From Nitrospirae bacterium GWF2_44_13 (GTDB lineage: Bacteria > Nitrospirota > Thermodesulfovibrionia > Thermodesulfovibrionales > UBA1546), in assembly GCA_001805105.1 (NCBI GenBank), contig MHEE01000007.1, forward strand, positions 48,671 through 112,670: a stretch of DNA of 64,000 bases, in the 5' to 3' direction. The translations under genes were made by a program, and so were the position numbers. The notes beneath the pieces were generated by a model. That model saw only the letters and a list, made by a program, of their open reading frames with translations. It ran no database searches and was not told the DNA's origin. Positions 9,434-17,866 of this stretch are shown in pieces; the stretch's first letter is position 1; the number at the start of each line of letters is the position of its first letter.

Positions 9434-9835
9434 CTATCGTTTGTATTCTTTTTCTACAATCTCTTTTATCTTTTTTACCGGATAACCTTTTTTGTAAAGT
9501 TCGGAAGCCCGCAGGGCCTCCCCGATACAAATGTCTCACATTGCCGCATGATTGTCAACATAACAGCTTAAAAGGCTCTTGTGTTTGAATGCCGGAGATT
9601 CTTCGCAATAACAATAGCAGTATATGCTGTCAAGAACCCATGGAATCTCTTTCGCAATCTGATACGCCTTTTTAATTTTAGCGTTATCGGAAAAGATGTT
9701 CGGGTCAAGTGTGGGCCTTTTCTCTCCCATCCTCAGAGATTCGTCTTTCACAGGCTTTTGAGCGAATGTATCGCTTGCCGCTGTAAATAGAATTGTCACA
9801 GAAATCAGCACTAAAAATGTACAAAACTTTTTCAT
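9434..9835 (-). CDS. PCYCGC-family exported protein, candidate selenoprotein (UGA = Sec at residue 100)
   Basis: The 133-aa reading passes through an in-frame TGA at 9538-9536. It has a signal peptide (MKKFCTFLVLISVTILF), the run CYCYC at residues 73-77, Cys91, and the motif NHAAM-U-DICIGEAL. In the PCYCGC family this last segment carries a CxxC, so TGA replaces its first Cys and leaves U100-D-I-C103. The frame continues for 33 conserved-looking residues and ends in TAG 12 nt before the next gene, with GGAGG between. A stem-loop follows the TGA at SECIS distance. If read as a stop, the protein would lose its C-terminal motif. Function is unknown; the family is usually exported and metal- or redox-linked. 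It heads the cus operon. Confidence 0.78.
9503..9521 (-). promoter_or_regulatory. Candidate bacterial SECIS hairpin for the PCYCGC selenoprotein
   Basis: On the coding strand GGAGGCCC pairs with GGGCTTCC (eight pairs, one of them G-U) around the loop TGC. The loop begins 22 nt after the TGA codon, inside the range known for bacterial SECIS elements, and contains a G. Confidence 0.68.
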
Positions 9836-9878
9836 TAACTCACCACCTCCTTATCTATTTTTATGTTTATGTTAAACT

Positions 9879-9900
9879 GAAACTTTGAAGGAATTATGAA
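9879..9900 (-). promoter_or_regulatory. Tandem 11-bp operator, metal regulon site 2
   Basis: Two adjacent 11-mers on the plus strand, GAAACTTTGAA and GGAATTATGAA (minus strand TTCATAATTCC then TTCAAAGTTTC), lie 44 nt before the selenoprotein ATG. The same spacing and core occur at 10970, 53862 and 60556. Confidence 0.6.
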
Positions 9901-9903
9901 TTC

Positions 9904-10311
9904 TTACTCCTTCTCGGTCTTTTTCAGACTTTTTATGTAATTAACGAGATGCCATCTTCCATTTTTTGTTATCTCCTTTTTAAATCCCCTCATGGCCGTT
10001 CCTTTAGTTCCGTCTGTTATAACATGGAATATCTCGCCGTCGGTGTCTCCATGAATCCACAGCCCATCCGTGAGATAGGTTTTTTCGTTGCCTCTGCTCG
10101 ATTCTCCATGACATGAAATGCAGTGTTCTTCATAAAGCCTCTTCCCTTTGGCGATGGACTCTTCGGTCTTTGGAATAGGGTTCTTGACCTTTGCGTATTC
10201 CTTGTGTTTGTGCGTATGGGGCTTATGTACGTGTTCGTCCGTTTGAGCAAAGGCATTGCTAAAAGCAAGGGAAAACACTACAGATATAATCAAAGCTGCT
10301 ATCTTTTTCAT
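9904..10311 (-). CDS. Monohaem c-type cytochrome, periplasmic
   Basis: Class I cytochrome c with a signal peptide (MKKIAALIISVVFSLAF), a His-rich segment (HVHKPHTHKHKEY), one haem site CISCHGE and a likely axial methionine in GTAMRGFKKEI. I place the start at the ATG at 10311, 12 codons inside the longest frame, because GGGAGG stands just before it. It sits between two small exported proteins and the cus operon, so electron transfer or cuprous/cupric redox in the periplasm is plausible but not shown. Confidence 0.85.
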   Translation of the reverse strand: MKKIAALIISVVFSLAFSNAFAQTDEHVHKPHTHKHKEYAKVKNPIPKTEESIAKGKRLYEEHCISCHGESSRGNEKTYLTDGLWIHGDTDGEIFHVITDGTKGTAMRGFKKEITKNGRWHLVNYIKSLKKTEKE

Positions 10312-10348
10312 TATTCCTCCCTGCAGGTTTAATGAACGATGATTCATT

Positions 10349-10606
10349 TTAATGATGATGTGTTTTTATATCGGATGTGGCATCTTTTGGATTGCTATCG
10401 CCTTGTTTTGTGTTTTCGCTAGTTTTACCGTTAAAATCGGATTCCTTATGCTGGGGTGCTGTCACGTTGTTAGCAGAATCTTTTTCCTGATGCTTCTCCA
10501 TAGTTTCCTGCTTGTTGATATTATTGTGTCCACCCATCATTTTATTGGTGAATCCCCCAAAACCGATAAGCATACCAACTATCATAATCGCCATCACAAT
10601 TTCCAT
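10349..10606 (-). CDS. Small membrane-anchored His/Met-rich protein
   Basis: An 85-aa protein not recognised by family. It has one N-terminal transmembrane helix (about 2-20, MEIVMAIMIVGMLIGFGGF), the motif NKMMGGHNN, then a polar Lys/Asp/Asn tail ending in HHH. Composition and neighbours suggest metal binding at the membrane surface. A GGAGG ribosome site precedes the ATG. It lies between the 108-aa periplasmic gene and the cytochrome in the same direction. Confidence 0.6.
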   Translation of the reverse strand: MEIVMAIMIVGMLIGFGGFTNKMMGGHNNINKQETMEKHQEKDSANNVTAPQHKESDFNGKTSENTKQGDSNPKDATSDIKTHHH

Positions 10607-10626
10607 TGCATCAACCTCCTCAGTAA

Positions 10627-10953
10627 TTAATATATGGATCTTATCTTTCCTGTTTTGCAGTCGAGAACAATCCTGTCAATTAAATCATTGTCTTTGTAAA
10701 CGTCTGCTTCTATGAACCGTCCCTCTTTTTTAGTTACGGTAATAGTCATGCCTTTCTCTTTGTAATACTTTTCAAGCGCCCTGACAGCCTCTTCATGCTT
10801 TACCTCTTTTTTGCAATATCCGTATTCACCGCACAATGGGCATGAAACGCCGTAGGGTGTAACGCCTTTCTCCGGCGCGTCTTTTTTCGTTTCTGCATAG
10901 GCATCGCCTGTCAGGATTCCTGTCAAGACAACTATAAATAACCATATTTTCAT
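10627..10953 (-). CDS. Exported 108-aa protein with paired cysteines, metal regulon
   Basis: Not recognised by family. A signal peptide (MKIWLFIVVLTGILTGDAYA) is followed by a Cys cluster, SCPLCGEYGYCKKE, and a small alpha/beta-looking region ending LDCKTGKIRSIY. The C-terminal half resembles a PepSY-like hairpin, but that is a weak impression. It is the first gene of the leftward block and stands right behind a tandem 11-bp operator (10970-10991), so it is probably metal-induced. Confidence 0.65.
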   Translation of the reverse strand: MKIWLFIVVLTGILTGDAYAETKKDAPEKGVTPYGVSCPLCGEYGYCKKEVKHEEAVRALEKYYKEKGMTITVTKKEGRFIEADVYKDNDLIDRIVLDCKTGKIRSIY

Positions 10954-10969
10954 GATTAAAACATAGCAT

Positions 10970-10991
10970 TCAATAATGAAGGAATTATGAA
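10970..10991 (-). promoter_or_regulatory. Tandem 11-bp operator, metal regulon site 1
   Basis: TCAATAATGAA and GGAATTATGAA adjoin on the plus strand (minus strand TTCATAATTCC, TTCATTATTGA), ending 16 nt before the 108-aa gene start. The core matches sites 2-4. Confidence 0.62.
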
Positions 10992-11246
10992 GAGAAAAGA
11001 AAGATTCTGATGGAGAAGGCTATGGCTGGAAATTTCTGATATGAAAATCTGCAAGGAGGCTGTGTTTGGATTAAGGCAAGATTCACGGGTCTGTCAGAAT
11101 AGGGGCTGAAGTCGCAATGAAATGGAGCGGATAGCCCCGCATAACAGAGGTGAAGAACAAAATATATTGTATAAACATTTATACTTTTACAAAGGTAGTT
11201 TAATATTGCCGAAAGACAGATGCAGCCTCCTGAAAGGGCTAATATG
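10992..11246. other. Gene-poor gap between two leftward units
   Basis: No coding frame, RNA gene or strong terminator recognised in these 255 bases. The segment holds AT-rich runs near 11160-11210 and separates the sensor kinase stop from the metal-island promoter. Confidence 0.4.
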
Positions 11247-12620
11247 TTAAATATGCTCCCAGGCGCTTTTTATCGGCAGGGACACTCTGAATGTTGTTCC
11301 TTTGTTTATTATGCTTTTGACCTCAACCCTGCCGGCCATTACTTCAACAAGTTCTTTGACTATTGCAAGGCCAAGCCCCAGACTCTCGGTATCTGCTTTG
11401 GCCCCTCTGTAAAAACGGTTGAATATCAAAGGAATCTCGTTTTCAGGTATTCCCCTGCCTGTGTCCCTTATCTCAATAAAAAACATTTCTCCTTCGGTTC
11501 CGTAGTCAATACTTACACCGCCTTTTTCCGTGAACTTCAGGGAATTGGAGATTATGTTTCTTGTTATCCTTTCAAGTTTTTCAATATCCGTGGAAATAAA
11601 AAGGCCGTCTGCCCTTAGAATCTTTATATCAAGCCCTTTTTGTTTAAATGCAGGAAGCATCTCATTGCAGATTCCCGTAAGAAATTCCATGAGGTTTATC
11701 TCCACGGTTTCTCCCTTTGTAAAGAAACTCGCCTCTGCCATCGTAATATCTTCTATGCCTTTGACAAGCTTTATCAGCCTGTCAATCTCGTTTTTGATGT
11801 TCTCCAGCCCTTTTTCTCTTTCTATCACTCCGTCAGCTATAGCCTCTGCATGGGCCTTGAGGATTGTCAGAGGCGTTCTTAGTTCATGCGCAACATTTGA
11901 AAAAAGATGTTTCCTCAATTCCTCCTCTCTCTGCAGAGATTCTGCCATTTTATTGAAAGCTGCCGACAATTTCCCTATCTCATCATGGGATGTAGTACTT
12001 GTCCTTGCTTTGAAATCTCCACCTGCAATCTTATCCGCTGCCTTTTTTAAGTCCATTACGGGTTTTGAAAGATAGCGGCTCAGGAGGAAGGCGATTAACA
12101 GCGAGCCTCCGCCTGCAATCAGGAATGAGACATAAAGGAAATTTTTTGTCCTTTTTTTGAATATGGATTCTTTTTCTTTTATTTCCTGTTTCTGAAATGG
12201 CTGTGAAAGGAGTGTCCCGATTTTTTTGCCCTTTGCATAAAGCGGGTAGTCAGTGAATTTTCCCTCTGCTTCGTGCGCGTGAACATGGAAGTGCTCATCC
12301 ATCCTTAGCTTCATGGATTCAGAAAGGGATTCCATCACATCGTGAGATGAGATGATTTCCTTGTCGGTATTATCAAGAACCTTTACGTTAAGTCCGAGCA
12401 TCATGGCCCAGTGTATGGATTCAGAGAGAGAGCCCTTGTTCCATTTACCGTCAGAATAGCTTCCCTCAACAGATGCAAGTGTCCAGTAAAACTGGTCTTC
12501 CCTCACTCCGCTGACATAATTGTCAAAATCCCTGATTATCAGCCATTCAAAGATGAAGTTAGAGAGGAGCGCTGCGAATATTACTACCATGAAAGCAAGA
12601 AAGATTTTAGTCTTCATCAA
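11247..12620 (-). CDS. Membrane sensor histidine kinase, CusS-like
   Basis: A 457-aa kinase with an N-terminal transmembrane helix, a periplasmic sensor of about 120 residues that includes MDEHFHVHAHEAEG (a His-rich stretch that could bind metal), a second helix near 165-185, HAMP, HisKA with HVAHELRTPLTILK (the H is the phospho-acceptor), and HATPase with RDTGRGIPENEIP and GLGLAIVKEL. It pairs with the OmpR-type regulator directly upstream (4-nt overlap). The position beside the cus island and the His-rich sensor suggest copper or silver sensing. Confidence 0.82.
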   Translation of the reverse strand: MMKTKIFLAFMVVIFAALLSNFIFEWLIIRDFDNYVSGVREDQFYWTLASVEGSYSDGKWNKGSLSESIHWAMMLGLNVKVLDNTDKEIISSHDVMESLSESMKLRMDEHFHVHAHEAEGKFTDYPLYAKGKKIGTLLSQPFQKQEIKEKESIFKKRTKNFLYVSFLIAGGGSLLIAFLLSRYLSKPVMDLKKAADKIAGGDFKARTSTTSHDEIGKLSAAFNKMAESLQREEELRKHLFSNVAHELRTPLTILKAHAEAIADGVIEREKGLENIKNEIDRLIKLVKGIEDITMAEASFFTKGETVEINLMEFLTGICNEMLPAFKQKGLDIKILRADGLFISTDIEKLERITRNIISNSLKFTEKGGVSIDYGTEGEMFFIEIRDTGRGIPENEIPLIFNRFYRGAKADTESLGLGLAIVKELVEVMAGRVEVKSIINKGTTFRVSLPIKSAWEHI

Positions 12621-13342
12621 TCCCGCACTCCTATAAATTTATATCCAGCCCCATAAACTGTTTTTATGAAAACAGGCTCTTGGATGTTATCCTCTATCTT
12701 GTGTCTGATATTCTTTATATGTGCGTCAATGACCCTGTCATAGCCTTCAAAGTCATATCCCTGAACCGTATTTGTAAGCTGGAGCCTGTTCAGGACAGCG
12801 CCGGGCCTTTCTGCAAGGCAGAGCAGTATCTTGAATTCAGTTGTTGTAAGGGAAACAGGCGCTTCTCGTTTTTTAACCTCCATTGAGGTGGTGTCTATTT
12901 TAAGGATGCCTTTGTTAAAAGAAAGAATCTTTTTCTCTCCTTTCTTTGTTCTTCTTAGATGTGCCTTTACTCTTGCAATGAGTTCTCTCGGGCTGAAAGG
13001 TTTGACAATATAGTCATCGGCGCCGATTCCGAGCCCTTTCACTCTTTCGTCTTCCGAACTTTTTGCAGTGAGCATGATTATCGGGACGTCTGATATTCCC
13101 CTTATTGAACGGCAGACCTCTTCGCCTTCAATGTCAGGAAGTTTAAGGTCAAGGATTATGAGGTCAAATCTGTCTTTAATTAACTTAAGAGCCTCTCTGC
13201 CTGTCTCTGCAACTTTAACGCCGAAGCCCTCTCTTTCAAGATAGGTCTTCACAATATCGGATATCTTTCTTTCGTCTTCAACTATGAGAATTTTTTCGTT
13301 GTTCATTGGTTTCATTATAAGTGCTGAGGCAGGTTTGGGCAA
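12617..13342 (-). CDS. OmpR-family response regulator, CusR-like
   Basis: A 241-aa regulator with a receiver domain (ILIVEDERKI, phospho-Asp in DLIILDLKLPD, Lys in YIVKPFSPREL) and a C-terminal winged helix (TTTEFKILLCLAERPG, VYGAGYKFIG). OmpR-type regulators bind direct repeats spaced about one helical turn, which matches the 11-bp repeats at four promoters in this window. It is therefore the best local candidate regulator. The longest frame starts with TTG; inner ATGs at 13315 or 13306 are equally possible, since no ribosome site decides. Confidence 0.85.
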   Translation of the reverse strand: MPKPASALIMKPMNNEKILIVEDERKISDIVKTYLEREGFGVKVAETGREALKLIKDRFDLIILDLKLPDIEGEEVCRSIRGISDVPIIMLTAKSSEDERVKGLGIGADDYIVKPFSPRELIARVKAHLRRTKKGEKKILSFNKGILKIDTTSMEVKKREAPVSLTTTEFKILLCLAERPGAVLNRLQLTNTVQGYDFEGYDRVIDAHIKNIRHKIEDNIQEPVFIKTVYGAGYKFIGVRD

Positions 13343-13355
13343 GGGGAGATTTTTG

Positions 13356-14741
13356 CTACTTTATCTTATACTCTTTAATCTTTGTCCTCAGAGTGTTCCT
13401 GTTTATGCCGAGAGTCTTTGCTGCCTTAAGCTGATTGCCCTTTGTCTCCTTAAGGACAATGCTTATCACAGCCTTTTCAACTTCGGACATTACAGTTGTG
13501 TGCAGGTTAGCGGTCTCAAGCTGTGTTATGTCTTTCAGGTATCTCTTTAATTTATCCTCAAGGAATTCCATTATTGAATAAGAATTCCCTTCCTCCACAT
13601 GGAGGTCACGCTTTTCTATTGTTGTCCCGTTTGACAGGATACAGGCGCTTTTTATTGCGTTCTCAAGCTCTCTGACATTGCCGGGCCAGTCATACTTTGC
13701 TATGAAATCTTTTGCCTCTTTTGAGAGTTCTTTCTGTCCTGTATTGAATTTTTTCTGTGCCTCTTTAAGAAAATGCTTTGCGAGCATGAGTATATCTTCC
13801 CTGCGGTCTCTTAATGAAGGCAGCTTAATCTGCACGACATTGAATCTGTAATAGAGGTCTTCCCTGAACGTCCCTTTGCTTACGGCATCTTTCAGGTTTT
13901 TGTTTGTTGCGCCTATTATCCTTGCGTCTGCCTTAGTCACCTTGTTGCTCCCAAGAGGACTGAATTCATTGTCCTGCAAAAACCGCAGAAGTTTTGCCTG
14001 AAGGTTCATATCAAGTTCCGATATCTCGTCAAGGAACAAAGTGCCGCTGCTTGCTGATTCTATCTTACCGATGCGCTTGTCTTTTGCTCCTGTGAATGCG
14101 CCTTTTTCCCATCCGAAAAGCTCTGCCTCGATGAGGTCCTTTGGCATTGATGCGCAGTTTATGGCTACGAAGGGGCCTGAACTTCTTTTGCTGTTATGGT
14201 GTATTGCCTTTGCAACAAGCTCTTTGCCGGTTCCGCTTTCGCCTGTAACGAGAACTGTGATGTCCTTTGCCGCAACCCTTCCTATCTCTTTGAATACTTT
14301 AAGTATTTTTTCGCTTCTTCCCACTATCTCAGGCGCTTCGGCCTCAATCTCCTTGAACTTTTTGAGTTCTTCCCTCAAAGCCATATCCTTAAATGCCTTT
14401 TCAACGACTATCTTGAGTTCCTCAATGTCAAAGGGCTTTTCAATATAGTCATAAGCTCCTTCTTTCATCGCATCTATTGTGCTTTCCATTTTCCCGTGAG
14501 CTGTTATCATTATCACTGTTGCGTCAGAATTGGATGATTTAATTTCGCGGAGTCCGTCAAGGCCGTTTCCATCAGGCAGGATAAGGTCCAGCAATACGAC
14601 CTGCGGCCCGTCTTTTACGGCTTTCATTCCTGAAAAGAGTTTTGTGTGCGAGACGATAGTATAGCCCTGCGGTTCAAGAGCCTTCTCTATGACCCACGCT
14701 ATGCTTTCATCATCGTCAATTATAAGAACTTCTTTGCTCAT
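13356..14741 (-). CDS. NtrC-type sigma-54 response regulator
   Basis: 461 aa: receiver (VLIIDDDESIAW, Asp in VVLLDLILPDG), AAA+ domain with Walker A GESGTGKELVAKAIH and the sigma-54 contact loop GAFTGAKDKRIG, then a FIS-type helix-turn-helix (KAAKTLGINRNTLRTKIKEY). It activates sigma-54 promoters when phosphorylated. The partner kinase is directly upstream, 9 nt away. The target genes are not evident from the window. The linkage to the CusRS-like pair downstream (13 nt) suggests one transcript. Confidence 0.9.
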   Translation of the reverse strand: MSKEVLIIDDDESIAWVIEKALEPQGYTIVSHTKLFSGMKAVKDGPQVVLLDLILPDGNGLDGLREIKSSNSDATVIMITAHGKMESTIDAMKEGAYDYIEKPFDIEELKIVVEKAFKDMALREELKKFKEIEAEAPEIVGRSEKILKVFKEIGRVAAKDITVLVTGESGTGKELVAKAIHHNSKRSSGPFVAINCASMPKDLIEAELFGWEKGAFTGAKDKRIGKIESASSGTLFLDEISELDMNLQAKLLRFLQDNEFSPLGSNKVTKADARIIGATNKNLKDAVSKGTFREDLYYRFNVVQIKLPSLRDRREDILMLAKHFLKEAQKKFNTGQKELSKEAKDFIAKYDWPGNVRELENAIKSACILSNGTTIEKRDLHVEEGNSYSIMEFLEDKLKRYLKDITQLETANLHTTVMSEVEKAVISIVLKETKGNQLKAAKTLGINRNTLRTKIKEYKIK

Positions 14742-14750
14742 GCGCGTTTC

Positions 14751-15785
14751 TTACTCCCCCTCAAATGGTATATAAATATTAAACGCAGCCCCTTTTCCTT
14801 CATGGCTTTCAACCTTAATGAATCCCTTGTGGTCCAGGATAATTTTTTTTGACAGGGCAAGGCCTATGCCTGTTCCGTGCTTCTTCTTAGTATAGAACGG
14901 AAGAAATATTTTTGGTATATCCCCGGAAGGAATTCCTTCTCCCGTATCCTTTATGGAAGTGACAGCCCAGCGTTTTGGTTTGCCCTTCTGCCGCACATAT
15001 TCACTTGATACTCCTGTCAGGACTGTCAGGCTTCCTCCTTTTTTCATCGCCTCTATGGCATTTTTTATTATATTCAGAAATACCTGAAGCAGTTTCCCTT
15101 CATCGCCCCTAACTCTCGGAAGGCTCAGGTCATACGTTTTCTGCAAGATGATGCCCTTGTCTTTCATTGGAAGGTCCATAATGGACAATGCTTTTTCCAG
15201 GACCTCATGGATATTAAGCGGGTGAAATGACGGTTTTTTGCAGATTGTCAGATAATTCTGCAGCACTGAATTCAACCTGTCCGTTTCTTTGATTATAAGA
15301 TTAGTGTATTCACCGATGCCTTCTGTCTGCGTCTTTTCACGCAGGAGCTGTGCTGCTCCTTTTATGCCTCCGAGCGGATTTTTAATCTCATGGGCTAAAG
15401 TGCCCAGAAGGTATATCAGGGAATCAAACTGGTAATCCTCTCTCTCTGCAATGGCGATATTTTCCTTAAGCGCAAGGACAGCGCCCTGAGTTTCTCCCTG
15501 AACAAAAAACGGCGAGATGTTAAAGTCAGCGTTTATCGTTCTGCCGATATTTATATTTACCCCCCTGCCGCTGAAAGAACGCTCTTCGGATATGGACTTT
15601 CTTATCAATCCTGCTATGGTTTTTTCTTCCGGAAATAATTCTTTGAACTTTTTTCCTGTTATTTCTTTCAGGCTTTTCCCCAAAAGCTCCTCGCCGGTTC
15701 TGTTCACGAATTTTATCACAGCCTTTCTGTCAAACAGAACAATGGCGTCTTCAATGCTGTTTATTAGCGCTTCAAATGGAAACAT
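14751..15785 (-). CDS. NtrB-type PAS sensor histidine kinase, soluble
   Basis: A 344-aa cytoplasmic kinase without transmembrane segments: PAS domain (about 1-110, DAIVLFDRKAVIKFVNRTGEELL), HisKA with LAHEIKNPLGGIKGAAQLL and HATPase with IKDTGEGIPSGDIP and GTGIGLALSKKI. It is the cognate partner of the NtrC-type regulator that follows. The class often senses nitrogen or redox state through PAS, but no ligand can be read here. Confidence 0.88.
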   Translation of the reverse strand: MFPFEALINSIEDAIVLFDRKAVIKFVNRTGEELLGKSLKEITGKKFKELFPEEKTIAGLIRKSISEERSFSGRGVNINIGRTINADFNISPFFVQGETQGAVLALKENIAIAEREDYQFDSLIYLLGTLAHEIKNPLGGIKGAAQLLREKTQTEGIGEYTNLIIKETDRLNSVLQNYLTICKKPSFHPLNIHEVLEKALSIMDLPMKDKGIILQKTYDLSLPRVRGDEGKLLQVFLNIIKNAIEAMKKGGSLTVLTGVSSEYVRQKGKPKRWAVTSIKDTGEGIPSGDIPKIFLPFYTKKKHGTGIGLALSKKIILDHKGFIKVESHEGKGAAFNIYIPFEGE

Positions 15786-15789
15786 TTTT

Positions 15790-15859
15790 AGTGTTAGTGC
15801 CTGTGCCAGTGTCAGTTTTCAGTCTCAGTGTTTTTTACTGACACTATTCACTGTCACTC
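15790..15859. repeat. CAGTGTCAGT-type short palindromic repeats
   Basis: Repeated AGTGTCAGT/CAGTCTCAGTG units face ACTGACACT and CACTGTCACT across a T-run, making an imperfect hairpin that fills the gap between fdhD and the kinase. The unit resembles the repeat at the pilQ start. Confidence 0.55.
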
Positions 15860-15862
15860 TTT

Positions 15863-16624
15863 TTATTTAATCCTCTGCGGATGGGTATAAACGTTGAGCC
15901 TTTCCCCCCGGACAAATCCGACAAGCGTAATCCCTCTTAATTCTGCAATCTCAATCGCAAGATGAGTAGGCGCTGTCCTGCTTGCAACTATCGGGATGCC
16001 ACATCGGGAGCATTTTGACGCAATCTCAGATGAAAGCCTTCCGCTTGCGAGCATCAGCTTCCCTGCGAACCCTATGTTTTCAAGCACAGAATACCCTATG
16101 ACCTTGTCAACCGCATTATGCCTTCCTATATCCTCTGCGAATGCAATAATATGTTTCCCGTCCGAGAGTGCGGCGCTGTGAACGCAGCCCGTAAGCCTAT
16201 AAAGGTCTGAGCGAAGCTGAAATTCCTTGAAGATGCCGAGAAGGCTCTTTGCCTCGATTGAAAATTCATCCGCTATCTTTTCATTCTCTATTTTTTTTAC
16301 AAATGTGATGCCGCCTGCGCAGCCTGATGTTATAATTCTGTTCTCTTTAGGAATGACTGCGTCTGCCGAATTTATGTTAACAACAATATCGTCACCGTAT
16401 TCTATGCGCATTCTATCGGCGCACCATTCACCTTTAATAATTCCTTCTGTCATGAGTATGCCGACCACAAGCTCTCTAATCATGAAAGGGGTGCAGTAAA
16501 GGCTTATAACCTCTTCCCCGTTTATAAGTATCCTCAGCCTTTTTTCAACTGCTATAGCGTCATCCGCCTTAGTGGCAGAATTTCCGCTAATCTTGAGTAT
16601 TGTCTTTTTTGTTGATGCATTCAT
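15863..16624 (-). CDS. fdhD: Formate dehydrogenase accessory sulfurtransferase
   Basis: FdhD passes sulfur from a cysteine desulfurase to the molybdenum or tungsten cofactor of formate dehydrogenase. This 253-aa protein shows the family blocks LYCTPFMIRELVVGILMTEG, AEDIGRHNAVDKVIG and MLASGRLSSEI. The loop that usually carries a CxxC reads ITSGCAGGITF, so only one Cys is present, a variant seen outside enterobacteria. No formate dehydrogenase gene lies in the window. Formate dehydrogenases are often selenoproteins, consistent with Sec use elsewhere here. Confidence 0.9.
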   Translation of the reverse strand: MNASTKKTILKISGNSATKADDAIAVEKRLRILINGEEVISLYCTPFMIRELVVGILMTEGIIKGEWCADRMRIEYGDDIVVNINSADAVIPKENRIITSGCAGGITFVKKIENEKIADEFSIEAKSLLGIFKEFQLRSDLYRLTGCVHSAALSDGKHIIAFAEDIGRHNAVDKVIGYSVLENIGFAGKLMLASGRLSSEIASKCSRCGIPIVASRTAPTHLAIEIAELRGITLVGFVRGERLNVYTHPQRIK

Positions 16625-16642
16625 TTTAGTATGCCTCTAAGC

Positions 16643-16715
16643 TGTCATTGCGAGCACAGCGTGGCAATCTTTCGCTTTGTCATCCCTAAGACTTAGGGGA
16701 TTCCTCGCAATGACA
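16643..16715. repeat. TGTCATTGCGAG-type inverted repeat element, copy 1
   Basis: Perfect 12-bp terminal inverted repeats, TGTCATTGCGAG and CTCGCAATGACA, bound a 73-bp element with no gene. A diverged copy is at 21723. This family is widespread in bacterial intergenic DNA and is probably a non-autonomous mobile or REP-like element. Confidence 0.75.
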
Positions 16716-16828
16716 ACATGAAGGCTGTTTTATATTTGATATCCTCCGGTCTTGCCGCAGGGTTTTTCATTTTTAAAAGTATAATTGTTTGTAAACTATT
16801 TCGTCAATTAGTGTAAAATATAAAAATC

Positions 16829-17866
16829 ATGACCTACAGTAATGTTGTAAAAAACGGATTCAAACTTATATACAAGAACTGGCAGCTTGTGCCGATCCAG
16901 TTTGGCATGATGCTTGTAAACGGCATAGGGTTTTTTGTATTTGTCGGTATCCCGCTTGCTGTTGCGTTTGTGATATTCGGACTTGACTTTACAGAGATGA
17001 CAGAGCTCAAAAATCTTATGGGGACGATGAGGGACCCCTCGGAAATCATAACAAAATATATCGGATTGATTGTTGTGCTGCTGGTGAGCTTTATTGTCTA
17101 TTTGCTCGTTGCAACAGCTGTAGGGCTTTATGTTTTTGGCGGTTCCGCAGGCATTATAGGCAGGGCTGTAAAAGACGGCGTCAAGAGATTTAATAAGAAT
17201 ATGTTCTTTTCCGAGGGTAAACGTCTTTTTTGGCCGCTGGTAGGATTCACGGCGATAATAGGAATTATATTTTTAGGGGTTGCCTTTGTTATTGGTGTTT
17301 TTGCAGGAGGAATAGGAATTATCATATCTATTGCCAAGGGGTATGAAACGACACTGGCTGTTGTCCTCGGGATATTCTTTTCACTTTTGTTGTTCTGTAT
17401 AGGATTTGCTCTTATTATTTCCTCAATTGCCCTTGCATTGTATGGGACTGCCGTTATTGTCCTTAAGGGAACAGGGCCGTGGCAGGCAACAAAAGACACC
17501 ATAAAATATTTATATCGAAACCCAGCCGCATTATGGCTTTATTGTCTTGCCTTCGGAGGATATTTCCTTGCAACTTTTCTTCTTATTCTTCTTGGCACGC
17601 CGTTTAACCTGATACCTATAGTTGGCACCATAATAGCTATTCCGTATCAGATTTTTTCCTATGCGCTCCAGAGTTATTTAGGCTTGGTTATAGTTGCCGT
17701 AATATTTATCTATTATTATTCTACTGAGGTTAAGCCCTCTGAAACGCTTCCTCCGCTTTTGGCGGATGAGGGGACTGAACCTATTTCCGGAAATTCCACT
17801 CCTCTGTCCGATACTTCTCAGAATCAAACTCCTGAGCCAAAAGCTCCTCTTCCTGAGAAGGGATAG
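16829..17866 (+). CDS. Polytopic membrane protein of unknown function
   Basis: 345 aa, not assigned. It has about six hydrophobic helices arranged in pairs (for example near 23-50, 75-100, 130-165, 180-210, 230-260, 275-300) with Gly/Ile/Val-rich composition, and a Pro/Thr/Ser-rich cytoplasmic tail. It resembles DUF4013-like or glycerophosphodiester-type membrane domains only in general layout. Its last 86 nt overlap the convergent lplA tail. Confidence 0.65.
   Translation: MTYSNVVKNGFKLIYKNWQLVPIQFGMMLVNGIGFFVFVGIPLAVAFVIFGLDFTEMTELKNLMGTMRDPSEIITKYIGLIVVLLVSFIVYLLVATAVGLYVFGGSAGIIGRAVKDGVKRFNKNMFFSEGKRLFWPLVGFTAIIGIIFLGVAFVIGVFAGGIGIIISIAKGYETTLAVVLGIFFSLLLFCIGFALIISSIALALYGTAVIVLKGTGPWQATKDTIKYLYRNPAALWLYCLAFGGYFLATFLLILLGTPFNLIPIVGTIIAIPYQIFSYALQSYLGLVIVAVIFIYYYSTEVKPSETLPPLLADEGTEPISGNSTPLSDTSQNQTPEPKAPLPEKG

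Noticed and set aside
9318..9539. 73-aa open frame overlapping the 3' end of the selenoprotein gene
   Set aside because: It starts with GTG inside the TGA context and runs through the next gene's start in another frame; the read-through frame has the family motifs and this one does not.
9434..9835. Ordinary stop codon truncating the PCYCGC protein at 99 aa
   Set aside because: The frame after TGA keeps family residues (C at +3, GEAL, KKIKEIVEKEY), has a SECIS-like hairpin and ends just before the next gene's ribosome site.
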